A stretch of 64,000 nucleotides of DNA, taken from NCBI RefSeq assembly GCF_040546585.1, contig NZ_JBEPOC010000001.1, forward strand, positions 1 to 64,000. The letters are read 5' to 3'. Positions 47,960 through 57,002 of the stretch are shown here, in pieces (position 1 is the stretch's first letter; each line of letters begins with the position of its first letter). A program made the position numbers and the translations under genes. Origin of the DNA: Marmoricola sp. OAE513 (GTDB lineage Bacteria > Actinomycetota > Actinomycetes > Propionibacteriales > Nocardioidaceae). The notes below the pieces were generated by a model, which saw only the letters and a program-made list of their open reading frames with translations, was not told where the DNA came from and did no database searches.

Positions 47960-49009
47960 TCAGGCATCGAAGTGCTGCGGGTCGGAGCCGGGCCACGACC
48001 AGCGAAAGCCGCTGGAGCGCATGATCTTCACGACCCGGTGCTTCCCCGAGCGCCAGGCGTAGCGCGGGTTGCTGTGCCCGATCCACCAGCGGTTCGGTTT
48101 CCACCCCTTGGCCGAGCGGAACGGGTTCTCCCACGGATTCAGGTCCAGCGAGCGGCCGTAGGAGTGCGGGGAGCGGACACGCGGCCTGCCGGTGACCCAG
48201 CGGCAGTTGAACGCCGAGGTGTTGTCGTGCGCCATCGACCGGTAGTCGTCGGCTCCCCCGGACCGCGCCGTGTAGCCGAAGCGGTCGGGCAGGTACATCG
48301 AGCGGATCGGGACGCGTGCGGCGTACAGGCGCTTCAGCGCGCGGGTGAAGTCGCCGACGGCGCTCGCGCGGACGACGAGCTCGCCGCGGCGGCGGTAGCC
48401 GTCGAAGGCCCAGTAGTTCACCCGGATCAGCCGGAGGTTCGACCTGCCGACGGGACAGCCCGGCCGCCAGCTGCGGCCGACCATCGAGGACCACACGTCG
48501 CGCGGGATCCTGGTGACCACGACCGCGGCGCCAGCACCCACCGCGCGGGGCTGCGCGGGCAGCTTCTTGGGACGAGGCGCCTTCGGTGGCAGGACGACGC
48601 GCCGGGCGGGCGGCTTGTTGTCGACGTACCGGACCGCGGAACGCGCCGCAGGCCAGCTCGGGGCCCCCGTCTCGTCGACCGGCCCGGCTTCGCCCCGCAC
48701 CTGGTACCAGGTGTCCACGCGCGGCCGGATCGGCAACGCCTTGCGCCCGGAGGCGTCCAGGTGCACCAGCGTCCCGGGAGCCCACGGCCGACCGCGGCCG
48801 TGCGACCAGATTCGGACGGTGCCCGGCACCGCCGCACCGTCCGCGTCCGTCCAGTGCACGGTGAGCGTGCCGGAGGTCTCGTCGACGAGCGCGGACGGCA
48901 CGCTCAGGGCGAGGCCCGGAGGCGTTTCCGCCGCACGCGAGGAAGCCACGGGGACGACCGTGAGGACGAGTGCGAGCAGGACGGCACCGGGGAACCGAGA
49001 TGGGAACAT
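47960..49009 (-). CDS. Secreted M15-type peptidase (D-Ala-D-Ala carboxypeptidase-like)
   Basis: A 349-residue exported protein. A signal peptide (about 1-26, ending SSRA) is followed by a Pro/Arg-rich middle and a C-terminal peptidase M15 domain. Zinc-ligand motifs are SPHSYGRSLDLNPWENP (SxHxxGxxxD) and the closing WSWPGSDPQHFD. It probably trims peptidoglycan peptides in the envelope. ATG 49009 is chosen to place the signal peptide; the frame is open upstream to 49102. Nothing ties it to the steroid genes. Confidence 0.85.
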   Translation of the reverse strand: MFPSRFPGAVLLALVLTVVPVASSRAAETPPGLALSVPSALVDETSGTLTVHWTDADGAAVPGTVRIWSHGRGRPWAPGTLVHLDASGRKALPIRPRVDTWYQVRGEAGPVDETGAPSWPAARSAVRYVDNKPPARRVVLPPKAPRPKKLPAQPRAVGAGAAVVVTRIPRDVWSSMVGRSWRPGCPVGRSNLRLIRVNYWAFDGYRRRGELVVRASAVGDFTRALKRLYAARVPIRSMYLPDRFGYTARSGGADDYRSMAHDNTSAFNCRWVTGRPRVRSPHSYGRSLDLNPWENPFRSAKGWKPNRWWIGHSNPRYAWRSGKHRVVKIMRSSGFRWSWPGSDPQHFDA

Positions 49010-49103
49010 GAGGGCGACCCTAGGAGGACGAGGGAATGGGGGTGCAAGGGTGGATTCCCCGGCTGTGGACAGCCCTTGCCCAGAACGCCCTGTGGAATGC
49101 ACC

Positions 49104-49137
49104 GAGCCGCTGCGGCCCCGTGAGGTCGCAGCGGCTC
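49104..49137. terminator. Hairpin after cyp125
   Basis: An 11-bp stem (GAGCCGCTGCG and complement) with a 12-nt loop lies 16 nt beyond the cyp125 stop, in the leftward direction. No T-tract. It is probably the cyp125 terminator. Confidence 0.65.
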
Positions 49138-49152
49138 AGGTACGAACGCGTC

Positions 49153-50388
49153 CTAGACGTAGGTGACAGGCAGTTCCTTGATGCCGTTGATCCAGGCGTG
49201 CCGCAGTCGACGGCCCTCACCCGCCTGCTTGATGTCCGGGGCCTTGTCGGCGAGCACGTTGAAGATCACGTCGACCTCGACGCGGGCCAGGTTCGCGCCG
49301 ATGCAGTAGTGCGCGCCGTGGCCGCCGAAGGCCAGCTGCGGGTTGTGCTCCCGCTTGATGTCGAACTGACGCGGGTTGTCGAAGACGTCCTCGTCGTTGT
49401 TGCCGCTGGCGTAGTAGAGCGCGACCCGGTCGCCCTTCTTGACCAGCTGACCGCCGATCTCGATGTCCTCCAGCGCGGTGCGCTGGAACACGGTGACCGG
49501 GGTGGCCCAACGGATGACCTCGTCGACCATGGTGGTCGGACGCTCGGCCTTCCAGATCTCCCACTGCTCGGGGTTCTCGAAGAACGCCATCATGCCGTGG
49601 GTGATCGCGTTGCGGGTCGTCTCGTTGCCGGCCACGGCGAGCAGGATCACGAAGAACCCGAACTCGTCGTCGGTGAGCGCGCCCTCGCCGTCGTCACCGA
49701 CGGTGACGAGCTTGGTGATGATGTCGTCCTTCGGGTTCGCCCGACGGTCGTCGGCGAGCATCATCGAGTAACCCAGGATCTCGGCCGCCGCGACCGCCGG
49801 GTCGCCCTCGATCTCCGGGTCGTCGTACGACAGCATCTGGTTGGACCACTCGAAGAGCTTCTTGCGGTCCTCCTGCGGCACGCCGAGCAGCTCGGCGATC
49901 GCCTGCAGCGGAAGCTCGGCGGCGAGCTCCTCGACGAAGTCGCCCGAGCCCTTCGCGACGGCGGCGTCGACGATGTCGTTGGCTCGCTCGACCAGCACCT
50001 CCTTGAGCGCGTTCACGGCTCGCGGCGTGAACCCGCGGCTGATGATCTGGCGCAGCCGGGTGTGGTGCGGCGGGTCGTGGTGGATCAGCATCGCGCGCTG
50101 CAGCTCGACCTGGTCACGGGTCATGTCTGCAGCGAACCGGATGATCACGCCGTTCTCGGCAGTCGAGAAGACCTTGCTGTTCTTGGAGATCGCGAGGATG
50201 TCCTCGTGCTTGCTGATCGCCCAGAAGCCGGTGTCCAGGAAGCCGGCGCGGGCCTCTGGAGCCTGCTCGACCCAGTGCACCGGGGCGGTCTTGCGCAGCT
50301 CGGCGAACTCTGCGAGCGGGACCGCGATCTCGTTCAGACCGGGATCGGTCGGATCGAAAGCGGCGGGCAGTTCAGGGGCAATGGTCAC
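49153..50388 (-). CDS. cyp125: Cytochrome P450 CYP125, sterol C26/C27 oxidase
   Basis: Oxidises the terminal methyl of the cholesterol or cholestenone side chain to the acid, the first side-chain step. The 411-residue protein has the I-helix AVAGNETTRNAITHGMM, the EVIRWATPV ExxR helix and the haem loop FGGHGAHYCIGANLA with Cys362. Segments such as HHTRLRQIISRGFTPRAV match CYP125 (Rv3545c) rather than CYP142. GTG 50388 is chosen; GTG 50418 lies inside the operator and would translate the Shine-Dalgarno. It is divergent from fadA5, as in mycobacteria. Confidence 0.93.
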   Translation of the reverse strand: MTIAPELPAAFDPTDPGLNEIAVPLAEFAELRKTAPVHWVEQAPEARAGFLDTGFWAISKHEDILAISKNSKVFSTAENGVIIRFAADMTRDQVELQRAMLIHHDPPHHTRLRQIISRGFTPRAVNALKEVLVERANDIVDAAVAKGSGDFVEELAAELPLQAIAELLGVPQEDRKKLFEWSNQMLSYDDPEIEGDPAVAAAEILGYSMMLADDRRANPKDDIITKLVTVGDDGEGALTDDEFGFFVILLAVAGNETTRNAITHGMMAFFENPEQWEIWKAERPTTMVDEVIRWATPVTVFQRTALEDIEIGGQLVKKGDRVALYYASGNNDEDVFDNPRQFDIKREHNPQLAFGGHGAHYCIGANLARVEVDVIFNVLADKAPDIKQAGEGRRLRHAWINGIKELPVTYV

Positions 50389-50410
50389 GAGTTCTCTTCC
50401 TCCACGGTTC

Positions 50411-50424
50411 TGAAACACGTTCTA
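50411..50424. promoter_or_regulatory. KstR-like operator of cyp125
   Basis: TGAAACACGTTCTA fits TNNAACNNGTTNNA. It ends 23 nt upstream of the cyp125 GTG. Confidence 0.82.
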
Positions 50425-50491
50425 GTGGCGATGATTACACAATTTGTGCACGTGATCAAAGGTCTCCGCAGAGTTTTTCGGGCTAGGTTGA

Positions 50492-51721
<1,230 letters not shown>

Positions 51722-51781
51722 GCGTCCTCGCCCTGTGCGTCCGAGGTGACTCCGGCCCGGACGGGCCGCTAGGCTCGCGCG

Positions 51782-52525
51782 ATGTCTTCTTCGCGCGTTG
51801 TGTCCCGTCCGGTCCTGCTCACCGCTGCTCTCGCTCTCGCGCTGCCCCTGGCGGCCTGCGGCGGCGACAAGTCCTCTGACTCCACCGACGAGCCGAAGGC
51901 TGACGCCGCCTCGGCAGCGTTCGCGAAGAAGTCGGGTCCGGACATCGTCGAGGCCGCAGCGGCCGCGATGAAGAAGACGGGCGCCGTGCACCTGAGCGGC
52001 AACATGATCCAGGACGGCGAGCGTCTCGACATCGACCTGAAGGCGGACGGCGACGGTCTGTGCGAGGGCGAGCTCAGCACGAAGGACGGGGGCACCGCCA
52101 CCTTCGTCTCCGCCAAGGACGCCTCGTACCTCAAGGCCGACGACAAGTTCTGGGAGAAGAACGCCGGAGCCAACGCCGAGCAGACGCAGAAGTTCCTCGA
52201 CGGCAAGTGGGCCAAGCTGCCCGCCTCGGAGCAGTTCAGCACGCTGTGCGGACTCGGCTCGAACCTGTTCGCCTCCGAGGAGGACCTCGACGACGAGAAC
52301 TTCGAGGTCGGCAAGCTGACCGAGCTCGACGGTCACCCCGTGGTCGAGCTGATCTCGGCGGACGGCAAGGAGAAGTACCGCATGTTCGTCCGCGCCGACG
52401 AGCCGCACCAGATCCTGAAGTTCGTCAGCGAGACGCCCGGCGACCCCGGCGAGATCGCCTTCGACTTCGAGGAGAAGATCGCGATCGAGGTCCCCGGCGC
52501 CGACGAGTCCGTCAGCCTGCGCTGA
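51782..52525 (+). CDS. Exported lipoprotein, LppX/LprAFG-like
   Basis: A 247-residue protein with a lipoprotein signal peptide ending in the lipobox LAAC (Cys26). The mature part is acidic and beta-rich and resembles LppX/LprAFG carriers of lipids (for example KSGPDIVEAAAAAMKKTGAVHLSG). Two later cysteines (in DGLCEGE and TLCGLG) might form a disulfide. It is 60 nt after fadA5, so a link to lipid or sterol transport is possible but not shown. Confidence 0.75.
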   Translation: MSSSRVVSRPVLLTAALALALPLAACGGDKSSDSTDEPKADAASAAFAKKSGPDIVEAAAAAMKKTGAVHLSGNMIQDGERLDIDLKADGDGLCEGELSTKDGGTATFVSAKDASYLKADDKFWEKNAGANAEQTQKFLDGKWAKLPASEQFSTLCGLGSNLFASEEDLDDENFEVGKLTELDGHPVVELISADGKEKYRMFVRADEPHQILKFVSETPGDPGEIAFDFEEKIAIEVPGADESVSLR

Positions 52526-52538
52526 CCCGCCCCGCCCC

Positions 52539-52786
52539 AGGTGCGCCGAGCGGGCTCAGATGTCCCGTCCAGGTGGGCCGAGCGGGCTCAGATGTCCCGC
52601 CCAGGTGGGCCGAGCGGGCTCAGGTGTCCCGCGCAGGTGCGCCGAGCGGGCTCAGATGATCCGCCGAATGTGCATCCGAGCCCTCTCGGCATGCCCAGCT
52701 GGGACATCTGGGCCCTCTCGGCATGGCCAGCTGGGACATCTGGGCCCTCTCGGCATGCCCGGGTGGGACATCTGGGCCCTCTCGGC
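52539..52786. repeat. Inverted arrays of a 32-bp repeat between convergent genes
   Basis: Four head-to-tail units of exactly 32 bases start at 52539, 52571, 52603 and 52635 (core CCGAGCGGGCTCAGATGTCC). After a short centre come one partial unit and three full opposite-sense units at 52691, 52723 and 52755 (core GGGACATCTGGGCCCTCTCG). Opposed arms pair with about two mismatches per 22 bases. It fills the gap between a lipoprotein gene and an SDR and stops 2 bases before the SDR stop codon. No spacers, so not a CRISPR. Confidence 0.9.
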
Positions 52787-52788
52787 GT

Positions 52789-53670
52789 TCAGCTGGCGCC
52801 GTACACCGGCTCCGGCTTCACGCCCTCGGCGATGAGCTCGTCGACCACGGAGCCGAGCTCGGTGGCCTCCCAGCGGGCGCCCTTGTCGCGCGAGGCGCCG
52901 TGGTTCCAGCCCTCCTCGAGGGTGAGCAGGCCGCCGTCGCTCTCGAAGACGCGACCGGTCACGTGGCCGGACTCCTCGGAGGCCAGCCACGCCACGATCG
53001 GCGAGTTGTCCTCGGGAAGGGCCATCTCGGAGGTGTCGAACGCACCTTCGGTCATCCGGGTCTTGGCGACCGGCGCGAGTGCGTTGACGGTCACGCCGAC
53101 CCGCCCGAGCTCGGCGGCTGCGACCAGGGTCATCGTGGCGATGCCGCCCTTGGCCGCCGAGTACACGACCTGGCCGATCGAGCCCTGCAGCCCGGCGCCC
53201 GAGGTGGTGTTGATGACGCGCGCGACGCGCTGACGCCCCTCCTTCGACTCCGCCCGCCAGTACGCCGCCGCGTGCCGCAGGGTCGCGAAGTGGCCCTTGA
53301 GGTGCACCCGGACGACGGCGTCGAACTCGTCCTCGGTGGCGTTGACGAGCATCCGGTCGCGCACGAACCCGGCATTGTTCACCAGGATGTCGAGGCCGCC
53401 GAAGGTGTCGATCGCCTGCTGCACCATCGCGGCCGCCTGCTCGAAGTCGGCCACGTCGGCACCGTTGACGACGGCCTCGCCGCCCATCGCCTCGATCTCC
53501 GCGACGACCTCGTGCGCCGGCGAGTCGGTCTTGTCGCCGTTGTTCGAGACGCCGAAGTCGTTGACGACGACCTTGGCACCGTGTCGGGCGAGCTCGAGCG
53601 CGTGCGCCCGACCGATGCCGCGACCGGCTCCGGTGACGATGGCGATGCGGCCTTCAAGAAGACGGGACAA
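52789..53670 (-). CDS. Steroid-cluster short-chain dehydrogenase (Rv3548c-like)
   Basis: A 293-residue SDR of the larger hydroxyacyl-CoA dehydrogenase type: TGAGRGIGRAHALELA, VVVNDFG, ILVNNAGFVRDRM, HLKGHFATLRHAAAYWR, a Ser in NTTSGAGLQG, and YSAAK. The layout resembles M. tuberculosis Rv3548c and the 17-beta/3-hydroxyacyl Hsd4A group; which one it is cannot be settled by eye. The start is TTG at 53670, supported by AGGAG 6 nt upstream. It lies in the KstR2 block, leftward after the SDR at 53720, with a 49-nt gap. Confidence 0.85.
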   Translation of the reverse strand: MSRLLEGRIAIVTGAGRGIGRAHALELARHGAKVVVNDFGVSNNGDKTDSPAHEVVAEIEAMGGEAVVNGADVADFEQAAAMVQQAIDTFGGLDILVNNAGFVRDRMLVNATEDEFDAVVRVHLKGHFATLRHAAAYWRAESKEGRQRVARVINTTSGAGLQGSIGQVVYSAAKGGIATMTLVAAAELGRVGVTVNALAPVAKTRMTEGAFDTSEMALPEDNSPIVAWLASEESGHVTGRVFESDGGLLTLEEGWNHGASRDKGARWEATELGSVVDELIAEGVKPEPVYGAS

Positions 53671-53691
53671 CTTCTACTCCTAGGTTCTGGC

Positions 53692-53713
53692 GTCTCGCCA
53701 AGCTCGACGACCG
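53692..53713. repeat. Short dispersed repeat, copy 2
   Basis: GTCTCGCCAAGCTCGACGAC and two further bases differ at one position from the first arm of the palindrome at 46346. It lies between two SDR genes. Confidence 0.55.
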
Positions 53714-53719
53714 AGTGGG

Positions 53720-54469
53720 TCAGCTGATGTGCAGGAAAACAGGGGGTTCGCCACCGCCGTGGCAGCCGACGCTGGCACCGCTGACGTAGGACGCCAGATC
53801 GCTGGCGAGGAAGGCGGCGACGTTACCGACCTCGTCGGGGCGGGCCATCCGACCGAGCGGGATGGTCTCCTCGATGCGGGCGACCTTGTCGTCACCGCCG
53901 TAGTGGTCGTCGGTCTGCTCGGTCCGGCACAGCCCGACCTCGATGGCGTTGACGCGCACCTTCGGGCCCCACTCCATCGCCAGGCTCTTGGTCAGCGACT
54001 CCAAGCCGGCCTTCGCTGCGGCGTACGCCGCGATCGTGGGGGCCGGACGGTGAGCGCTGATCGAGCTGATGTTGACGATCGAGCCGCCGCTCCCCTGGGT
54101 CTGCATCACCGCGTTCGCGACCTGGGCGACGAGCAGCGGCGAGCTCAGGTTGAGGCCGATGATCTTGTCGTGGAACCGGGGCGAGGCCGTCGCCGCGTCC
54201 GCGGCCGGCGCTCCCCCGGCGTTGTTGACCAGCACGTCGAGGCGGCCGTGCTCGGCCACGATGCCGTCGACCATCGCCTGGACCGACTCGGGGTCGCGCA
54301 CGTCGCAGACGACGTGGGTGCTGCCCGGGAACGGCTCGGCCTCCGAGCGCGCGCAGGTCACGACGGTGGCACCGGCGAAGACGAACGCCTCGGTGATCCC
54401 GCGGCCGATGCCGCGGGAGCCGCCGGTCACCAGAACCACCCGTCCGGTCAGGTCGATCGAGAGAGCCAT
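53720..54469 (-). CDS. Short-chain dehydrogenase divergent from echA20 (Rv3549c-like)
   Basis: A 249-residue SDR: TGGSRGIGRGI, LVNNAGG, a Ser in NISSISAH, and YAAAK, with the C-terminal GGGEPP end. It stands where M. tuberculosis has Rv3549c, head to head with echA20 and under the KstR2-like site, so it should act on ring C/D intermediates, perhaps as a hydroxyacyl-CoA or ketone dehydrogenase. No Shine-Dalgarno is seen ahead of the ATG, and the operator begins 12 nt away, which suggests a leaderless message. Confidence 0.87.
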   Translation of the reverse strand: MALSIDLTGRVVLVTGGSRGIGRGITEAFVFAGATVVTCARSEAEPFPGSTHVVCDVRDPESVQAMVDGIVAEHGRLDVLVNNAGGAPAADAATASPRFHDKIIGLNLSSPLLVAQVANAVMQTQGSGGSIVNISSISAHRPAPTIAAYAAAKAGLESLTKSLAMEWGPKVRVNAIEVGLCRTEQTDDHYGGDDKVARIEETIPLGRMARPDEVGNVAAFLASDLASYVSGASVGCHGGGEPPVFLHIS

Positions 54470-54480
54470 GCTGGTAGAGT

Positions 54481-54498
54481 ACCAAGCAAGTGCTTGGT
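54481..54498. promoter_or_regulatory. KstR2-like operator
   Basis: The 18-base palindrome ACCAAGCA-AG-TGCTTGGT contains the KstR2 motif AnCAAGnnCTTGnT (54485-54498). It lies in the divergent promoter of the SDR and echA20, as expected for the HIP regulon. The cognate regulator gene is at 62730-63359. Confidence 0.88.
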
Positions 54499-54544
54499 TG
54501 TGTGTCGGCCGGGCTCGACAACCCGGCCACAGGGAGAGGTCCCC

Positions 54545-55303
54545 ATGTCTGCAGTCACCACCGACGTCCGTGACGACGGCATCGCCGTCATCACGATGTC
54601 CCACCCGCCGGTGAACGCGCTCACCGTCCAGGGCTGGTTCGACGTCGCGAGCGCGCTCGACGCCGCAGGCGCGGACCCGGCCGTCAAGGTCGTGGTCCTG
54701 CGCGCCGAGGGCAAGGGCTACAACGCCGGTGTGGACATCAAGGAGATGCAGAACACGACCGGGTTCGACGCTCTGATCGGTGCGAACAAAGGGTGCTACG
54801 CGGCCTTCAAGGCCGTCTACGAGTGCCCGGTGCCCGTCATCGCGGCCGTCAACGGCTTCTGCGTGGGGGGTGGGGTCGGACTGGTCGGCAACGCCGACAT
54901 CGTGGTCGCCGCCGAGAACGCGTACTTCGGCGTCCCGGAGGTCAAGCAGGGGGCACTGGGCGCAGCGACGCACATGGCCCGTCTGGTCCCCCAGCAGATG
55001 ATGCGCGCCCTCTACTTCACCGCCGCCACCATCCCGGCGACCGAGCTGCACCGGTTCGGGTCGGTCTACCGCCTCGCTCCCCCGGAGCAGTTGCTCGAGG
55101 TGGCGCTCGAGGTCGCGGCGAGCATCGCCGAGAAGGACGGGCGGGTCATCAGGGCCGCCAAGGAAGCGCTGAACGGCATCGAGCCGGTCGACGTGAACAA
55201 GAGCTACCGGTTCGAGCAGGGGTTCACCTTCGAGCTCAACCTCGCCGGTGTCAGTGATGAGCTTCGCGATGACTTCGCGGGAACGGACAAGGCAAAGAAG
55301 TGA
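54545..55303 (+). CDS. echA20: Ring-cleaving crotonase EchA20
   Basis: Crotonase-family hydrolase that opens the last steroid ring (ring D) in HIP catabolism. The 252 residues show GKGYNAGVDIKEMQ, AAVNGFCVGGGVGLVGNADI and FGVPEVKQGALGAATH, typical of this lineage. The ATG at 54545 has GGGAGAGG about 5 nt ahead. It leads the operon echA20-ipdA-ipdB-ipdC, with four-base overlaps at each junction. Confidence 0.92.
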   Translation: MSAVTTDVRDDGIAVITMSHPPVNALTVQGWFDVASALDAAGADPAVKVVVLRAEGKGYNAGVDIKEMQNTTGFDALIGANKGCYAAFKAVYECPVPVIAAVNGFCVGGGVGLVGNADIVVAAENAYFGVPEVKQGALGAATHMARLVPQQMMRALYFTAATIPATELHRFGSVYRLAPPEQLLEVALEVAASIAEKDGRVIRAAKEALNGIEPVDVNKSYRFEQGFTFELNLAGVSDELRDDFAGTDKAKK

Positions 55304-56202
55304 GCAAGCCCCGCGACAAGCAGATGACGATCGACGAGGTCGTCGCCCAGCTCTCCGACGGCATGACCATCGGCATCGGCGGGTGGGGCCCGCGGCGCAA
55401 GCCGATGGCCCTGGTCCGCGCCATCCTCCGGTCCGACCTGAAGGACCTCACCATCGTCTCCTGGGGCGGCGCCGACGTCGGTCTTCTCGCCCGGGCCGGC
55501 AAGATCCGCAAGCTGGTCTACGCCTTCGTCTCGCTGGACTCGATCCCTCTGGAGCCGAACTTCCAGCGCGCCCGCCAGAACGGCACCATCCCCGAGATCG
55601 TCGAGCTCGACGAGGGCATGTTCCAGACCGGCCTGTACGCCGCGGCGCAGCGCCTGCCCTTCCTGCCGATGCGGGCCGGGCTCGGTTCCGACGTGCTGGT
55701 CAACAACGCCTGGATCAAGACCGTCGCGTCGCCGTACGCCGACGAGAACGGCGACTTCGAGGAGCTGACGGCGGTGCCGGCGCTCAAGCTCGACGTCGCG
55801 CTGGTGCACATGAACCGCGCCGACGCGCACGGCAACGCGACCTACCTGGGTCCGGACCCGTACTTCGACGACCTGTTCGTCCAGGCCGCAGACCAGGCCT
55901 TCGTGAGCGTCGAGCAGATCGTCGACACCGCAGGCCTGACCATCGACACCCCGGTCCAGCGGCTGCTGATCAGCCGGATGATGGTCGACGGCGTCGTCGA
56001 GACGCCGAACGGTGCGCACTTCACCGTGTGCACGCCGGACTACGAGCGCGACGAGAAGTTCCAGAAGGCGTACGCCGCCGCGGCCGGCGGGTCCGACGAG
56101 GACTGGGCCGCGTTCGAGGAGCGGTTCCTGTCCGGCGACGAAGACGCGTACCAGGCCGCAGTTGCCGCATTCCGTGCCGAGCTCGAGGGAGCGACCAAGT
56201 GA
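55300..56202 (+). CDS. ipdA: COCHEA-CoA hydrolase, alpha subunit
   Basis: The IpdAB complex has a class I CoA-transferase fold but hydrolyses the ring C carbon-carbon bond of COCHEA-CoA. The 300-residue alpha subunit has GGWGPRRKPMALVRA and WGGADVGLLARAGKI; Glu105 (VELDEGM) is at the position of the catalytic glutamate known for IpdA. GTG overlaps the echA20 stop (GTGA). Confidence 0.93.
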   Translation: MSKPRDKQMTIDEVVAQLSDGMTIGIGGWGPRRKPMALVRAILRSDLKDLTIVSWGGADVGLLARAGKIRKLVYAFVSLDSIPLEPNFQRARQNGTIPEIVELDEGMFQTGLYAAAQRLPFLPMRAGLGSDVLVNNAWIKTVASPYADENGDFEELTAVPALKLDVALVHMNRADAHGNATYLGPDPYFDDLFVQAADQAFVSVEQIVDTAGLTIDTPVQRLLISRMMVDGVVETPNGAHFTVCTPDYERDEKFQKAYAAAAGGSDEDWAAFEERFLSGDEDAYQAAVAAFRAELEGATK

Positions 56203-57002
56203 ACGACGTCTCGACAGGCTCGACGAACGGCGCCTCCCGCGCAGAGGTCTGCGCAGCAGCGGTGGCCGACGCGTTCAAGGACGACGGCGAGATCTTCGCC
56301 AGCCCGATGGGCACGATGCCGATGATCGGTGTCCGGCTCGCCAAGCTGACCTCGAACCCCGACCTGGTGATCTCGGACGGCGAGTCGCTCTTCCTGGGCG
56401 GCACTCCCCCGATCTTCGCGAAGGCCGACGTGGTCGAGGGCTGGATCCCGTTCCGGCGCGTCTTCGACGTCGTGGCGTACGGCAAGCGGCACGTCATGAT
56501 GGGAGCGACCCAGGTCGACAAACACGGCAACCAGAACATCTCCGCCATCGGTGATTTCGCGCAGCCGAAGCGCCAGCTGCTCGGGTCGCGCGGCGCCCCC
56601 GGCAACACGGTGAACAACCGGACGTCGTACTGGGTGCCGAAGCACAGCACCCGCGTGTTCGTGGAGAACGTCGACATCGTCTCCGGCGTCGGGCCCGCGC
56701 GCGCCAAGGCGGCCGGGCCGGGGGCGTCGAAGTACAACGACATCCACCGGATCGTCTCGAACCTCGGCGTCTTCGACGTGAAGGGCGCCGAGGACACCGT
56801 GCGGCTGATCAGCCTGCACCCGGGCGTCACGGTCGAGGAGGTCGTGGAGAACACGGGCTTCGAGCTCGAGGTTCCCGCGGAAATCCCCGTCACCCGCGAG
56901 CCCACCGAGACCGAGCTGATGATCATCCGCAACGTGCTCGACCCGAAGAACTTCCGGGACCGCGAAGTCCCGCCGGTGGTGGCCCAGAAGGACGAGTCAT
57001 GA
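56199..57002 (+). CDS. ipdB: COCHEA-CoA hydrolase, beta subunit
   Basis: A 267-residue partner of IpdA: RAEVCAAAVADAF, SPMGTMPMIG, RVFDVVAYGKRHVMMGATQV, VSNLGVFD and LHPGVTVEEV match IpdB. The first ~13 residues (VNDVSTGSTNGA) go beyond the mycobacterial N-terminus, which begins near STRAEVC. They are encoded by a short dispersed repeat (56208-56230). The GTG overlaps the ipdA stop. The core protein looks intact. Confidence 0.92.
   Translation: MNDVSTGSTNGASRAEVCAAAVADAFKDDGEIFASPMGTMPMIGVRLAKLTSNPDLVISDGESLFLGGTPPIFAKADVVEGWIPFRRVFDVVAYGKRHVMMGATQVDKHGNQNISAIGDFAQPKRQLLGSRGAPGNTVNNRTSYWVPKHSTRVFVENVDIVSGVGPARAKAAGPGASKYNDIHRIVSNLGVFDVKGAEDTVRLISLHPGVTVEEVVENTGFELEVPAEIPVTREPTETELMIIRNVLDPKNFRDREVPPVVAQKDES
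56208..56230. repeat. Short dispersed repeat inside the ipdB start, copy 3
   Basis: GTCTCGACAGGCTCGACGAA and three more bases share the frame of the repeats at 46346 and 53692 with a few changes. Here it is translated as VSTGSTNG, residues 4-11 of IpdB. Confidence 0.6.

Noticed and set aside
50389-50418. Longer CYP125 starting at GTG 50418
   Set aside because: The extra ten codons cover the operator and the GGAGG Shine-Dalgarno of the GTG at 50388, and do not resemble CYP125.
52539-52786. CRISPR array
   Set aside because: Units are directly adjacent with period 32 and have no spacers; half of them are reversed; no cas genes are near.
53671-53690. KstR operator ahead of the SDR at 53670
   Set aside because: CAGAAC is present in the reverse sense, but no GTT half follows at the right spacing. 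The sequence is better explained as Shine-Dalgarno region.
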